NCBI GenBank assembly: GCA_963817435.1
Contig: CAWFNY010000002.1
Location: 1-64,000, forward strand
DNA length: 64,000 nucleotides
From: JADJOM01 sp963817435
GTDB lineage: Bacteria; Gemmatimonadota; Gemmatimonadetes; Gemmatimonadales; GWC2-71-9
Direction: 5' to 3'
Part shown: positions 52,618-59,936 of the stretch, piece after piece
Position numbering within the stretch: position 1 is the first letter of the stretch
Layout of the letters: each line of letters begins with the position of its first letter
Program-made: the position numbers and the translations under genes
Notes under the pieces: generated by a model
The model's input: the letters and a program-made list of their open reading frames with translations, nothing else
What the model was told of the DNA's origin: nothing
Database searches by the model: none

Positions 52618-53579
52618 AGGCGCTGGTCACGGGAGCGACGGGCTTCGTCGGGAGCCATCTCGCCGAAGCCCTGCTCCGTCGTGGCGCCGAAGTCACGGCC
52701 CTGGTCCGTTCTCCCGGCAAAGCCGCGCTCCTGAACGACCTCGGCGTCCGGCAGGTCAGGGGCGACCTGCATTCGGCCGAGGCCCTCCGCGCCGCCACCC
52801 AGGGCCAGGACGTCATCTATCATGTCGCCGGCCTGGTCGCCGCACGGGATGAAGCGGAATTCCTGCGCGGAAATGCCGAGGGTACCGCCAATCTGATCGA
52901 GGCCCTTGGAGGCGCGAGTCCGCGCCTGGTGCTGGTTTCGTCGATGGCTGCGGGCGGCCCCGCTGCGCGCGGCCTGCCCCTCACCGGGGACGAGCAGCCG
53001 GCGCCCGTCACGATGTACGGCCGCAGCAAACTCGCGGGAGAGGAGTTCGTGCGCGCCAGCGGGCTTCCGTGGACGATCATCCGCCCGCCGATGGTGTACG
53101 GGCCGAGGGACACCGAAGTCCTGAAGGTCTTTCGCATCGCGCGCTCGGGGCTGATCCCGGTGTTCGGCGACGGCAGCCAGCAGCTTTCCGCGGTCTACGG
53201 GCCGGATCTCGCGGAGGCACTGATCGCCGCCGCGTCGTCGGACACGGCGATTGGCAAGACCTACTATGCCTGCCATCCGGAGCTGTTCTCGAGCATGGAG
53301 TTCGTCCGCGCGGTCGGCGGCTCGCTCAGCAAGTCGGTCCGGGTACTGACCCTCCCCGAGTGGGTCGCACGGAGCGCGCTGGGGGTGACGGGTGCGGCGG
53401 CGCGGCTGGCGGGGAAGGCGACAATTCTCACCGCCGACAAGGCCAACGAGTTCTTCCAGCCGGCGTGGACCGGTGATCCGGCCCCGCTGATGCGGGACAC
53501 GGGCTGGCATCCGGCGCATGATCTGGCCGCGGGTCTCACGGCGACGGCCCAGTGGTATCGTCAGCGCGGCTGGCTCTAG
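52614..53579 (+). CDS. cerR: NAD(P)-dependent SDR, probable 3-ketosphinganine/ceramide reductase (CerR)
   Basis: A 321-residue extended short-chain dehydrogenase. The cofactor site is LVTGATGFVGSHLAEALLRR at the N-terminus, and the catalytic Tyr-Lys pair is in MYGRSKLAGEEFVRA with Ser in LVLVSSMAAGG. IIRPPMVYGPRDTEVLKVF is typical of the epimerase-like class. In Caulobacter an enzyme of this class reduces the keto group in ceramide synthesis; the gene order here matches that role. It is coupled at both ends: ATGA with the acyltransferase and 28 bases of overlap with the PAP2 gene. Confidence 0.82.
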   Translation: MKALVTGATGFVGSHLAEALLRRGAEVTALVRSPGKAALLNDLGVRQVRGDLHSAEALRAATQGQDVIYHVAGLVAARDEAEFLRGNAEGTANLIEALGGASPRLVLVSSMAAGGPAARGLPLTGDEQPAPVTMYGRSKLAGEEFVRASGLPWTIIRPPMVYGPRDTEVLKVFRIARSGLIPVFGDGSQQLSAVYGPDLAEALIAAASSDTAIGKTYYACHPELFSSMEFVRAVGGSLSKSVRVLTLPEWVARSALGVTGAAARLAGKATILTADKANEFFQPAWTGDPAPLMRDTGWHPAHDLAAGLTATAQWYRQRGWL

Positions 53580-54443
53580 TCCGCCCGGCCGAGCGGATCC
53601 TTCTCGGCTATCTCGGCATCATCACGGTTGTCGGCGTGCTGCGGCTGCCGCAGCAGCCCGCCATCGCCTGGGTCATCGCCGCTCATGTTCTCTGCGGCGT
53701 GCTCATCCTGCTGGCCGCCCGCCCGGATCTCGGCCGCATCGGTCGCACCATCCGTGAGCTGTATCCCCTCCTCCTCCTGGGCGCGCTGTATCCCGCACTC
53801 GACATCCTCAACAACTTCGGCGCCGTGTCGACCCACGACGCCACGGTCCGCGGATGGGAGCAGGTGCTCTTCGGCCAGGAGCTGAGCCGCACCTGGTGGC
53901 AAGCGGCACCGAGTACCTTCTGGAGCACGGTCTTCCACGCGGCCTATTTCGGCTACTACCCGATCATCGCCGGCCCGCTGATCTACTTCGTCGCGCGGGG
54001 TGATCTCGCGGCCGCGCGACGGACGACGCTCTGGGTCCTCTGCACCTTTCTCATCTGTTATCTGGTCTTCCTGTTCTACCCGGTCGCCGGTCCCTACTAC
54101 GAGTTTCCCCGGCCCGCGGCGTGGTTCGTCGCCAACCTCCCCGCACGACTGGTCTACGCGACCCTCGCCAGAGGGAGCGCCTACGGCGCCGCCTTTCCTT
54201 CCTCGCACGTGGCGGCCACCCTCGTCGCCACCGCCGCGGCCTTCCGCGGGTCGCGTCGACTCGGAGCCATCCTGATCGTGCCGGCGGGGTTGCTGACGCG
54301 TGGGAGTCGTGTACTGTCAGATGCACTACGCGGTGGATGCCGTCGCGGGGATCGTGCTCGCAGCCGTCATCATCACGGCCGGATGGTGGTGGGAAAGACA
54401 GCGAGGGCCGGATCGCGAACTCTCGCGACCCGGCCCCCGGTGA
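53552..54443 (+). pseudogene. PAP2-family membrane protein (possible sphingolipid head-group enzyme), one frameshift
   Basis: Integral membrane PAP2/AUR1-like protein of about 297 codons. The first frame runs from GTG 53552 to about 54300, through ILLGYLGIITVVGVLRLPQQ, helices, FYPVAGPYYEFPRP and the motif GAAFPSSHVAATLVATAA. Homology then shifts to the next frame, reading VVYCQMHYAVDAVAGIVLAA and ending with TGA at 54443. The two histidine motifs of PAP2 enzymes (PSSH and HxxxD) are therefore present but out of frame, from a one-base insertion near 54295. The domain and operon suggest a lipid phosphatase or an inositol-phosphorylceramide-synthase-like transferase. Sequencing error or mutation cannot be told apart here. 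Confidence 0.75.
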
Positions 54444-54457
54444 GCCTGGCGGTACGC

Positions 54458-54919
54458 TTACTGAACGGTGATGACGCCGCGCATGCCGAACGGAACGTGC
54501 GGCGTGCAGTAGTAGTGGTAGTCACCAGCCGGCGCGCCCGCGAACGAGATCTCGTAGGTCTCGCCAATGCCGACCTTCATCGGACCAGTAAGGGGCGCCA
54601 TCGTCTCGGTCATCGCCTTGCCGAGCACGTCGGCGGCGCCGGCCGGGATGCTGTCAGCATGGAACGCCACGTTGTGCGGCGGGCCGCTCTTCACGACGAA
54701 CTTGACCACGTCTCCTGCCTTGATGGTCAGCGCGGCAGGCGTGAACATCGCCTTCTTGCCATCGAAGTCCATGTCAACCTCATGCGTCTCACCGGCCGGC
54801 GCGGGCGCCGCGGCCGCGGCCGGAGCCGCCTGCTCTGCCGGCTTCTGCTCTTCGCCACCCTTGCCACCACAGGCCGCAAGGGCCAGGGCCATACCAGCCA
54901 CCATCGTCATCGCGCGCAT
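54458..54919 (-). CDS. Cupredoxin (plastocyanin-like) lipoprotein
   Basis: A 153-residue periplasmic blue-copper protein. It has a lipoprotein signal with lipobox ALAACGG, an Ala/Pro linker, then a cupredoxin domain: PPHNVAFHADSIP gives the first His ligand, and YYCTPHVPFGMRGVITV gives Cys, His and Met. It can carry electrons, for example to a terminal oxidase; the alternative complex III operon is a few kb away. GGAGG lies upstream of the ATG at 54919, and a perfect CRP-type site is 45 bases farther. Confidence 0.9.
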   Translation of the reverse strand: MRAMTMVAGMALALAACGGKGGEEQKPAEQAAPAAAAAPAPAGETHEVDMDFDGKKAMFTPAALTIKAGDVVKFVVKSGPPHNVAFHADSIPAGAADVLGKAMTETMAPLTGPMKVGIGETYEISFAGAPAGDYHYYCTPHVPFGMRGVITVQ

Positions 54920-54963
54920 CGAGTACCGCCTCCGCTCACAGGAACAGGTAAAAGAGAGAACCT

Positions 54964-54979
54964 TGTGAAAAGGTTCACA
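54964..54979. promoter_or_regulatory. Perfect CRP/FNR-type binding site
   Basis: TGTGA-AAAGGT-TCACA matches the E. coli CRP consensus TGTGA-N6-TCACA without mismatch, and the dyad extends to TTGTGAA-AAGG-TTCACAA (54963-54980). It lies 45 bases upstream of the cupredoxin start and 60 bases upstream of the divergent Cys-rich gene. A CRP/FNR-family regulator could control either or both. Confidence 0.75.
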
Positions 54980-55039
54980 AAGGTAAGGCCTTGCCATCGA
55001 AATGGCGAGTGGGCCGACGAGCGGGATTAGATTACACGC

Positions 55040-55822
55040 GTGCACCCTCCACCGCCATGTACCGCGCTCGGCTCCCAGTGTCAGGAGCTGGCCGTCACGC
55101 TCCGGGTCGGCCTCCTGGACACCGGGATTGACTCGGCCGACCATGAGGCCACCTGGCTCATCGGACACACCCAGAATATCAGCTTTCGGCAGCTCCGGCG
55201 GGTCGGAATTGAACTGCTGGTGGACGCCACGCTCCATGTCCGGTGTCGCCACCTCAAGGCGGAGGGCACCGAGGGTCGCTGCGCCGCCCACGGGCATACG
55301 GGGAAGATGCCGCCTCGAACCCGAGGCGCCGATCAGCCTCGCCGGCTCGGGGGCGACCGATTCCTGGTCGTCGAACACCACGAGTTGACGGCACTCGATC
55401 TTCGCTTCCCGCCCCGCTCCCTGCCCGTCCTCGAGGAGGAGGGCGGAGGCGAAAACCCCTGTTCGATTGCTCCCTGCGCCACCGCCGATCACACCCGGGG
55501 GAGCGCGTGCTGCCGGGACCTCCAGGTCGAAATCGTCTGCCCCAGGTCGGAGACTACCCTCGAGGCCCTGGTCCGCTCCCGGCAGTCGCCCTACCTCTGC
55601 AAGGTCAGCCGGGAGTCGGCGGATTCTCTGGAGGCCGAGATGATTTCCGCCTGCGGCTTTCTGGACGACCCGGGCCAGAACTGCACGCTCCATGGGCGGA
55701 CCCGACTGGATGGCCGCTCCGCCAAGCCCGATCTTTGTAACGAATGGCCGGACGACGGAAAAGGGCTCCACCCGGGCTGCATCTTCTATATGCCACCGGT
55801 CAAGGGGAGGAAGCGCCAGTGA
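55040..55822 (+). CDS. Cysteine-rich protein of unknown function
   Basis: A 260-residue soluble protein from GTG 55040. Cysteines cluster in the second half: NPCSIAPCATADHTRGSACC, VEIVCP, PYLCKVSRESADSLEAEMI, ACGFLDDPGQNCTLHGRTRL and PDLCNEWPDDGKGLHPGC. The spacing suggests a structural zinc or iron-sulfur site, somewhat like YkgJ-type Fe-S/zinc-cluster proteins, but I do not recognise the exact family. The N-terminal half (RVGLLDTGIDSADHEATWLI, LELLVDATLHV-like strands) has no known motif. It is divergent from the cupredoxin and 120 bases ahead of the sigma factor. Confidence 0.65.
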   Translation: MHPPPPCTALGSQCQELAVTLRVGLLDTGIDSADHEATWLIGHTQNISFRQLRRVGIELLVDATLHVRCRHLKAEGTEGRCAAHGHTGKMPPRTRGADQPRRLGGDRFLVVEHHELTALDLRFPPRSLPVLEEEGGGENPCSIAPCATADHTRGSACCRDLQVEIVCPRSETTLEALVRSRQSPYLCKVSRESADSLEAEMISACGFLDDPGQNCTLHGRTRLDGRSAKPDLCNEWPDDGKGLHPGCIFYMPPVKGRKRQ

Positions 55823-55942
55823 CGGGACAGGCGGACGCCAGTCGTGTGTTGCCCACCCGGCGCCGGACGTCGTAAGATCATCTGCCAAACCGCAGTTCCC
55901 CTCATTGGCGGAGTCCGGACGGCCCCGTGCTGGGAGATTCCG

Positions 55943-56455
55943 ATGGGCGACGAGCTCGAAGAGCTTTACCGAACGACCTACACCACGGTGGTGCGATTTC
56001 TCTACCGGAAGGTCTGGGACGCCGATCGTGCTCACGATCTGGCACAGGAAGTCTTCATGCGGGCGATGAACCACCGGCCTGAAAAGCCGCGGGCCTGGCT
56101 GTTCGCCGTCGCGGCCAATCTGGCCAGAGACGAGGCGCGTGCCGCGGTCCGGCGGAAGCGCCATCTGACCCTGCTCAAGGATGATCCGATCACCCAGCCG
56201 TCCATGCCGCAGGCCGCCGACGAGGCGGTGGAAGATGATGAGCGGCGGGCGAAGGTGGATGGCGCCCTCGCGGCGCTGACCAAGCGTGACCGCGAGGTGC
56301 TCCTCCTGTGGGATGCAGGCATGAGTTACCCCGAGATCGCGCAGCAGACCGGGCTGGCCGTGGGAGCGGTCGGCACCACCCTGGCCCGGGCTCGCAAGCG
56401 CCTCGTTGATGCCTATGACCGGATGGAACATGAGAACCGTGCGGCACATTCCTGA
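55943..56455 (+). CDS. ECF-type RNA polymerase sigma factor
   Basis: A 170-residue ECF sigma factor. Region 2 is LYRTTYTTVVRFLYRKVW... with AHDLAQEVFMRAMNHRPEKP, and region 4 is LTKRDREVLLLWDAGMSYPE followed by GLAVGAVGTTLARARKRL. The ATG at 55943 has GGGAG six bases upstream; the frame is open to 55844 but without family match. Its end overlaps the anti-sigma gene by 26 bases, the usual layout of a sigma/anti-sigma pair. Confidence 0.9.
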   Translation: MGDELEELYRTTYTTVVRFLYRKVWDADRAHDLAQEVFMRAMNHRPEKPRAWLFAVAANLARDEARAAVRRKRHLTLLKDDPITQPSMPQAADEAVEDDERRAKVDGALAALTKRDREVLLLWDAGMSYPEIAQQTGLAVGAVGTTLARARKRLVDAYDRMEHENRAAHS

Positions 56456-57452
56456 AGACGAACTCCACGCCTATCTCGATCAGGCGCTCAGCCGTTCGCA
56501 GTGCGTCGAGATCGAGCGGCATCTGGCGGAGTGTTCCTCGTGCCAGGGCACGCGGGACGACATCGCCGCCCTTCGCGACCGGACCACGGCTCTCCTGGCC
56601 CGGATTGGTCCACCGACCATCCTCCCGCCCCCCTTCGCAGTCCTGCAGGCGCGACATGCCGAACGCCGCGTTGTGCGCACCCGCCGTCTCGCGAACGGTG
56701 CGTGGGCGGCGAGTGTGATTGGAGCCGCGCTCCTCGGCTGGGCCATGAATCGCGCGCAGACGGATCACCCTCAGCTCGCACTGGGCGGCACTACCCATCT
56801 GGCCGCAAGCGCCGCTCCCGCGGCCGCGCCGGCACAGCCTCCTGGCCACATACCGATCCGGACAGCAGTGCAAGCCGCGAAGCCGGCCCATCGCGCTCCT
56901 TCGCCCAAGCTGGTCCGTATCAATCGGGATGACGTTGAATCCTCGACCTCCTGGGGCTTTGCGAAGGCGGTGGAGGCCGACCCCGCCACCGTTGGCACGC
57001 CGCGTACCCCAGCCCCGGCCCCGGTTTCGGTATCTGCGGTCTCGTACGAAGTGCCGGATTTCTCGGCGCAGCCGGTGACGGCCGCCCCCGAGCTCGCCGG
57101 ACTCTGGCGGACGGTTGTGCCCGACAGCGCCGGTGCCATCCGGAGCGGAGACATTCCGCTGGTATCCGGACTCGCGGTGGTCCAGATGCGGGTTCAGCCC
57201 GGGCATGGTGAGGGTGACGTGACCGCCGTGGACCAGGCGCTCGAATCGGGCGAACTGATCCGGACGATCGCCGGACCGGCGGGCCGGGTTGGAGCGCTGG
57301 TGGAACAGAACAACGAACTCGATCCGCAGGCGGAAACGACGGGCTCACGGGTCACAGTGACGATCCGCCAGGGAGACCGGATGGTTGCGGTCACCGGCCC
57401 ATCCGAGGCACTCGGCTCGCTGCTTTCACGGGTGAACCGGCGGAGATACTGA
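56430..57452 (+). CDS. Membrane anti-sigma factor with zinc-finger (zf-HC2) domain
   Basis: A 340-residue protein. The N-terminal domain has the zinc motif IERHLAECSSCQG (HxxxCxxC) that binds the cognate ECF sigma. A membrane helix follows at about residues 90-106 (WAASVIGAALLGWAMN). The periplasmic part is Ala/Pro-rich and then folded (PVTAAPELAGLWRTVVPDS to VTVTIRQGDRMVAVTG), with no recognised sensor domain. It presumably releases the sigma factor in response to an envelope signal. Two hairpins follow the stop. Confidence 0.85.
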   Translation: MRTVRHIPEDELHAYLDQALSRSQCVEIERHLAECSSCQGTRDDIAALRDRTTALLARIGPPTILPPPFAVLQARHAERRVVRTRRLANGAWAASVIGAALLGWAMNRAQTDHPQLALGGTTHLAASAAPAAAPAQPPGHIPIRTAVQAAKPAHRAPSPKLVRINRDDVESSTSWGFAKAVEADPATVGTPRTPAPAPVSVSAVSYEVPDFSAQPVTAAPELAGLWRTVVPDSAGAIRSGDIPLVSGLAVVQMRVQPGHGEGDVTAVDQALESGELIRTIAGPAGRVGALVEQNNELDPQAETTGSRVTVTIRQGDRMVAVTGPSEALGSLLSRVNRRRY

Positions 57453-57461
57453 GCGCAGGAT

Positions 57462-57481
57462 CCGCCCGGGCTGCCGGGCGG
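57462..57481. terminator. Hairpin after the anti-sigma gene
   Basis: CCGCCCGG (57462-57469), loop GCTG, CCGGGCGG (57474-57481): a perfect eight-base stem ten bases after the stop. Confidence 0.6.
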
Positions 57482-57506
57482 CACGACATTCAGGCCACCT
57501 ATCAGA

Positions 57507-57537
57507 GAGGCCGGGTTCCCGTGGGGAGCCCGGCCTC
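57507..57537. terminator. Strong hairpin between the anti-sigma gene and actF
   Basis: GAGGCCGGG (57507-57515) pairs with CCCGGCCTC (57529-57537), with further partial pairing inside the loop and a T-rich tail to the right. It lies 27 bases past the end of actF (57564, minus strand) and probably terminates transcription from both sides. Confidence 0.75.
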
Positions 57538-57563
57538 TTCTCTGCCTCCGACCACCGTGCGTG

Positions 57564-58841
57564 CTAGTGGTGGCCTCGTTCCTTGTCGAGCGTGATCATG
57601 GCGAGTCTCGGCGAGACCATGGGGAAGGTCCGCCCGAAGTAGCCGTAGCAGAGGAGAAAGAGCCCCAGGAAGGCGATCGTCGATCCGACCTCCGGCATGC
57701 CGAACACCGGGCCAGCTTCCTTGGTGACCGACGGCAGCACCAGGAGGTACCGTTCGAGCCAGAGGGCGCTCAGGCTGATCGCCGTGAAGATCCCGAGGGC
57801 GACGGCGCTCTTCTTGGGCGCGACACCGAGCAGGCCGATGAACGGGATCACGAACATGCCGAGGAACACCGCGCTCCCGATCGGCCGCCACTCGCCCCAC
57901 AGCCTGGCGAAGACGAAGCCCGTCTCCTCGGGGAGGTTGCCGTACCAGATGACCAGGAACTGCGCCCACATCAGGTAGGTCCAGAACACCGAGAACCCGA
58001 AGATCAGCTTGCCGAGGTCGTGCTGCTGCTTCGGGCTGATGTACTCGGCGATGCCGATTTCCCTGCGGCCGTAGAGCATCATCAGGGCGAGCAGGGTATG
58101 CGCGCCGAGGAACGACCCCATGAAGTACCACCCGCCGAACAGGTTGGAGAACCAGTGCGGCTGCAGGGCCATCATGGTATCGAACGCGACCATCGTGAAG
58201 ACCAGCGAATAGATGACAATGTAGACCGGAGCGAGCATGCGGATGCGCGCCTCGTGGCGGGCGCGGCCTTCCGGCGAAGCATCGAAGCCCTGGGTCCAGC
58301 GATCGTAGAGCGACCGCCGGCCATCGCTGACGCTGCCCTTCACCTCGTACAGGTCCGGCACGAGGTCGGCCTTCACGAGACTGAAGCCGACGTAGTACAG
58401 GAGGGAGAGGCCGATCGCCAGCCGGCCGAACATGAAGCCGTGGGAGAGCCAGACTTCCTTCCCGTGCGACAGTCCGATGCCGTGCATCTCGGGAAAGATG
58501 TGGTGGTAGCCGACCGTGAAGATCAGCAGGAAGCCGACCAGCGACACCGGGAAGAAGAAGAACGGCGCCGCCTCCGCAAAGCGGATGACCAGCCCGGACC
58601 ACTTGGCGTTAGTGATCTTCTGGACCGCGACGAAGGCGAAGCTGCCCCCGGTGAGACCGGTGAAGTAAACCCAGTTCACGTGGAAGAGATGCCAGGCGCG
58701 GTCCGACTGCTCGCCACGGGCATAGACCACGAAGAGGATCGCGCCAACCACGGCCAGGGCGGACCCGAGACTCACGAACAGGTTGTACCGCGCGGTCAGG
58801 GATCGCGCGACGAGCTGCTCGCGCACCGACGAATTCGCCAT
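57564..58841 (-). CDS. actF: Alternative complex III subunit ActF (NrfD/PsrC-like membrane protein)
   Basis: Quinol-interacting membrane subunit, 425 residues with about ten helices. Blocks visible: WHLFHVNWVYFTGLTGGSFA, FPVSLVGFLLIFTVGYHHIF, YIVIYSLVFTMVAFDTMMAL, GGWYFMGSFLGAHTLLALMM and TYLMWAQFLVIWYGNLPEET, characteristic of ActF. The complex oxidises menaquinol and passes electrons to a periplasmic carrier. Its ATG shares one base with the actE stop. Last gene of the operon. Confidence 0.9.
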   Translation of the reverse strand: MANSSVREQLVARSLTARYNLFVSLGSALAVVGAILFVVYARGEQSDRAWHLFHVNWVYFTGLTGGSFAFVAVQKITNAKWSGLVIRFAEAAPFFFFPVSLVGFLLIFTVGYHHIFPEMHGIGLSHGKEVWLSHGFMFGRLAIGLSLLYYVGFSLVKADLVPDLYEVKGSVSDGRRSLYDRWTQGFDASPEGRARHEARIRMLAPVYIVIYSLVFTMVAFDTMMALQPHWFSNLFGGWYFMGSFLGAHTLLALMMLYGRREIGIAEYISPKQQHDLGKLIFGFSVFWTYLMWAQFLVIWYGNLPEETGFVFARLWGEWRPIGSAVFLGMFVIPFIGLLGVAPKKSAVALGIFTAISLSALWLERYLLVLPSVTKEAGPVFGMPEVGSTIAFLGLFLLCYGYFGRTFPMVSPRLAMITLDKERGHH

Positions 58842-59437
58842 CACTTGACTCCTCCCGGCTGTGCCGCCGCGGAATCGGCCCTGGTCTGCGCCGTCGCCGC
58901 CGCCTGCAGCTGCCGGACGTAGTTCACGATTTCCCACCGCGCCTTCCCCGGGATCCTGTCCCCGTAGCGGGGCATGACGCCTCGGCCGTAGCGGATGATG
59001 CTGTACAGATATCCGTCGCTCCAGGCAATGGCCCGCGGCGTGATCAGCGGCAGCGCGGCGACCCTGGGGCCTACCGGACCGTCGGCATAGCCGGTGTTGC
59101 CGTGGCAGACCGCGCAGTAGGTGTGATAGAGGGTGTCGCCCCGCTCCGTGGCGGGCTGGCCCGCGAGGGGGTTCACCAGCTTGTCCGCGTAGGTCGTGTT
59201 GGCGACGCCCCACTCGGCGGACCAGTCGGCTTCACCTCCGGTGATGGGGACGGTGCCCGCGACGGTATTGCGGGGGATGTCCGCGCGCTGGTAGGGGTGC
59301 ACCGACGGCTGCTTGATCATCGCGTCGAACCAGGGGACCAGGTGCATCAGGTCGTCCGGGGACGGCACGTCGTTGTAGTAGTAGTCGCAGCCGGTGGCGA
59401 ACAGCACCAGGAGTGCCCCGAGGAGCTTACGCCGCAT
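58841..59437 (-). CDS. actE: Alternative complex III cytochrome c subunit ActE
   Basis: A 198-residue mono-haem cytochrome c. Lipoprotein signal with FATGCDYYYND, then the conserved MIKQPSVHPYQ, and the haem motif CAVCH in YHTYCAVCHGNTGYADGPVG. A Met ligand is likely in YGRGVMPRYGDRI. The N-terminal MxxQPxxxPY block is characteristic of ActE. The ATG at 59437 overlaps the end of actD by 11 bases. Confidence 0.92.
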   Translation of the reverse strand: MRRKLLGALLVLFATGCDYYYNDVPSPDDLMHLVPWFDAMIKQPSVHPYQRADIPRNTVAGTVPITGGEADWSAEWGVANTTYADKLVNPLAGQPATERGDTLYHTYCAVCHGNTGYADGPVGPRVAALPLITPRAIAWSDGYLYSIIRYGRGVMPRYGDRIPGKARWEIVNYVRQLQAAATAQTRADSAAAQPGGVK

Positions 59438-59936
59438 GACGGACCTCCACCGAGCCGGCGTCGCGAAGCATCCGCTCGAGCTGCGGCACGTCCCCGGATG
59501 GGCAGGGGATGAAGATGCCGATCCGGTCGTCGCTGAATTTCGGGTCGTAGGCCATGCCGGTGGTCGGGGTCCGGAGCGAGAGGATGATGATGCCCGCAAC
59601 GGTCGACAGGGCCCCGATGAGCACCATCAGCTCGAACATGAAGACCACGTAGGGCGGCACGGTGGCGATCGGCTTGCCACCGACGAGCAGCGGCCAGTCG
59701 AGGGACATCCAGAAGGTCATGCCGACCCCGGCGCAGACGCCCACGATTCCGCCGATGAGCGTGAAGAGGCTCACCGGGCTCGAGGTGATGCCGAGCGCAT
59801 CCTCGAGTTCGTGGTTCGGGGCCGCCGAGTAGACGGTGATATTCCTGCGCCCCTGGGCACGGAGTGCCTGGATCGCGTCACAGGCCGCGTCGATGTGCTC
59901 AAAGGCGGCGAGCACGCCGGGAATGGGCCGGGCCAT
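59427..59936 (-). CDS. actD: Alternative complex III subunit ActD
   Basis: A 169-residue protein with two membrane helices (PVSLFTLIGGIVGVCAGVGM and YVVFMFELMVLIGALSTVAG), preceded by a ferredoxin-like cytoplasmic part GVLAAFEHIDAACDAIQAL and followed by a second (FSDDRIGIFIPCPSGDVPQL). It is an accessory membrane subunit. Its ATG shares one base with the actC stop; a long open frame continues upstream in actC but is not real. Confidence 0.9.
   Translation of the reverse strand: MARPIPGVLAAFEHIDAACDAIQALRAQGRRNITVYSAAPNHELEDALGITSSPVSLFTLIGGIVGVCAGVGMTFWMSLDWPLLVGGKPIATVPPYVVFMFELMVLIGALSTVAGIIILSLRTPTTGMAYDPKFSDDRIGIFIPCPSGDVPQLERMLRDAGSVEVRHAA

Noticed and set aside
54920..56449. Long N-terminal extension of the cupredoxin frame
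   Set aside because: The signal peptide and lipobox begin at 54919 with a ribosome site; upstream the frame is antisense to the Cys-rich and sigma genes.
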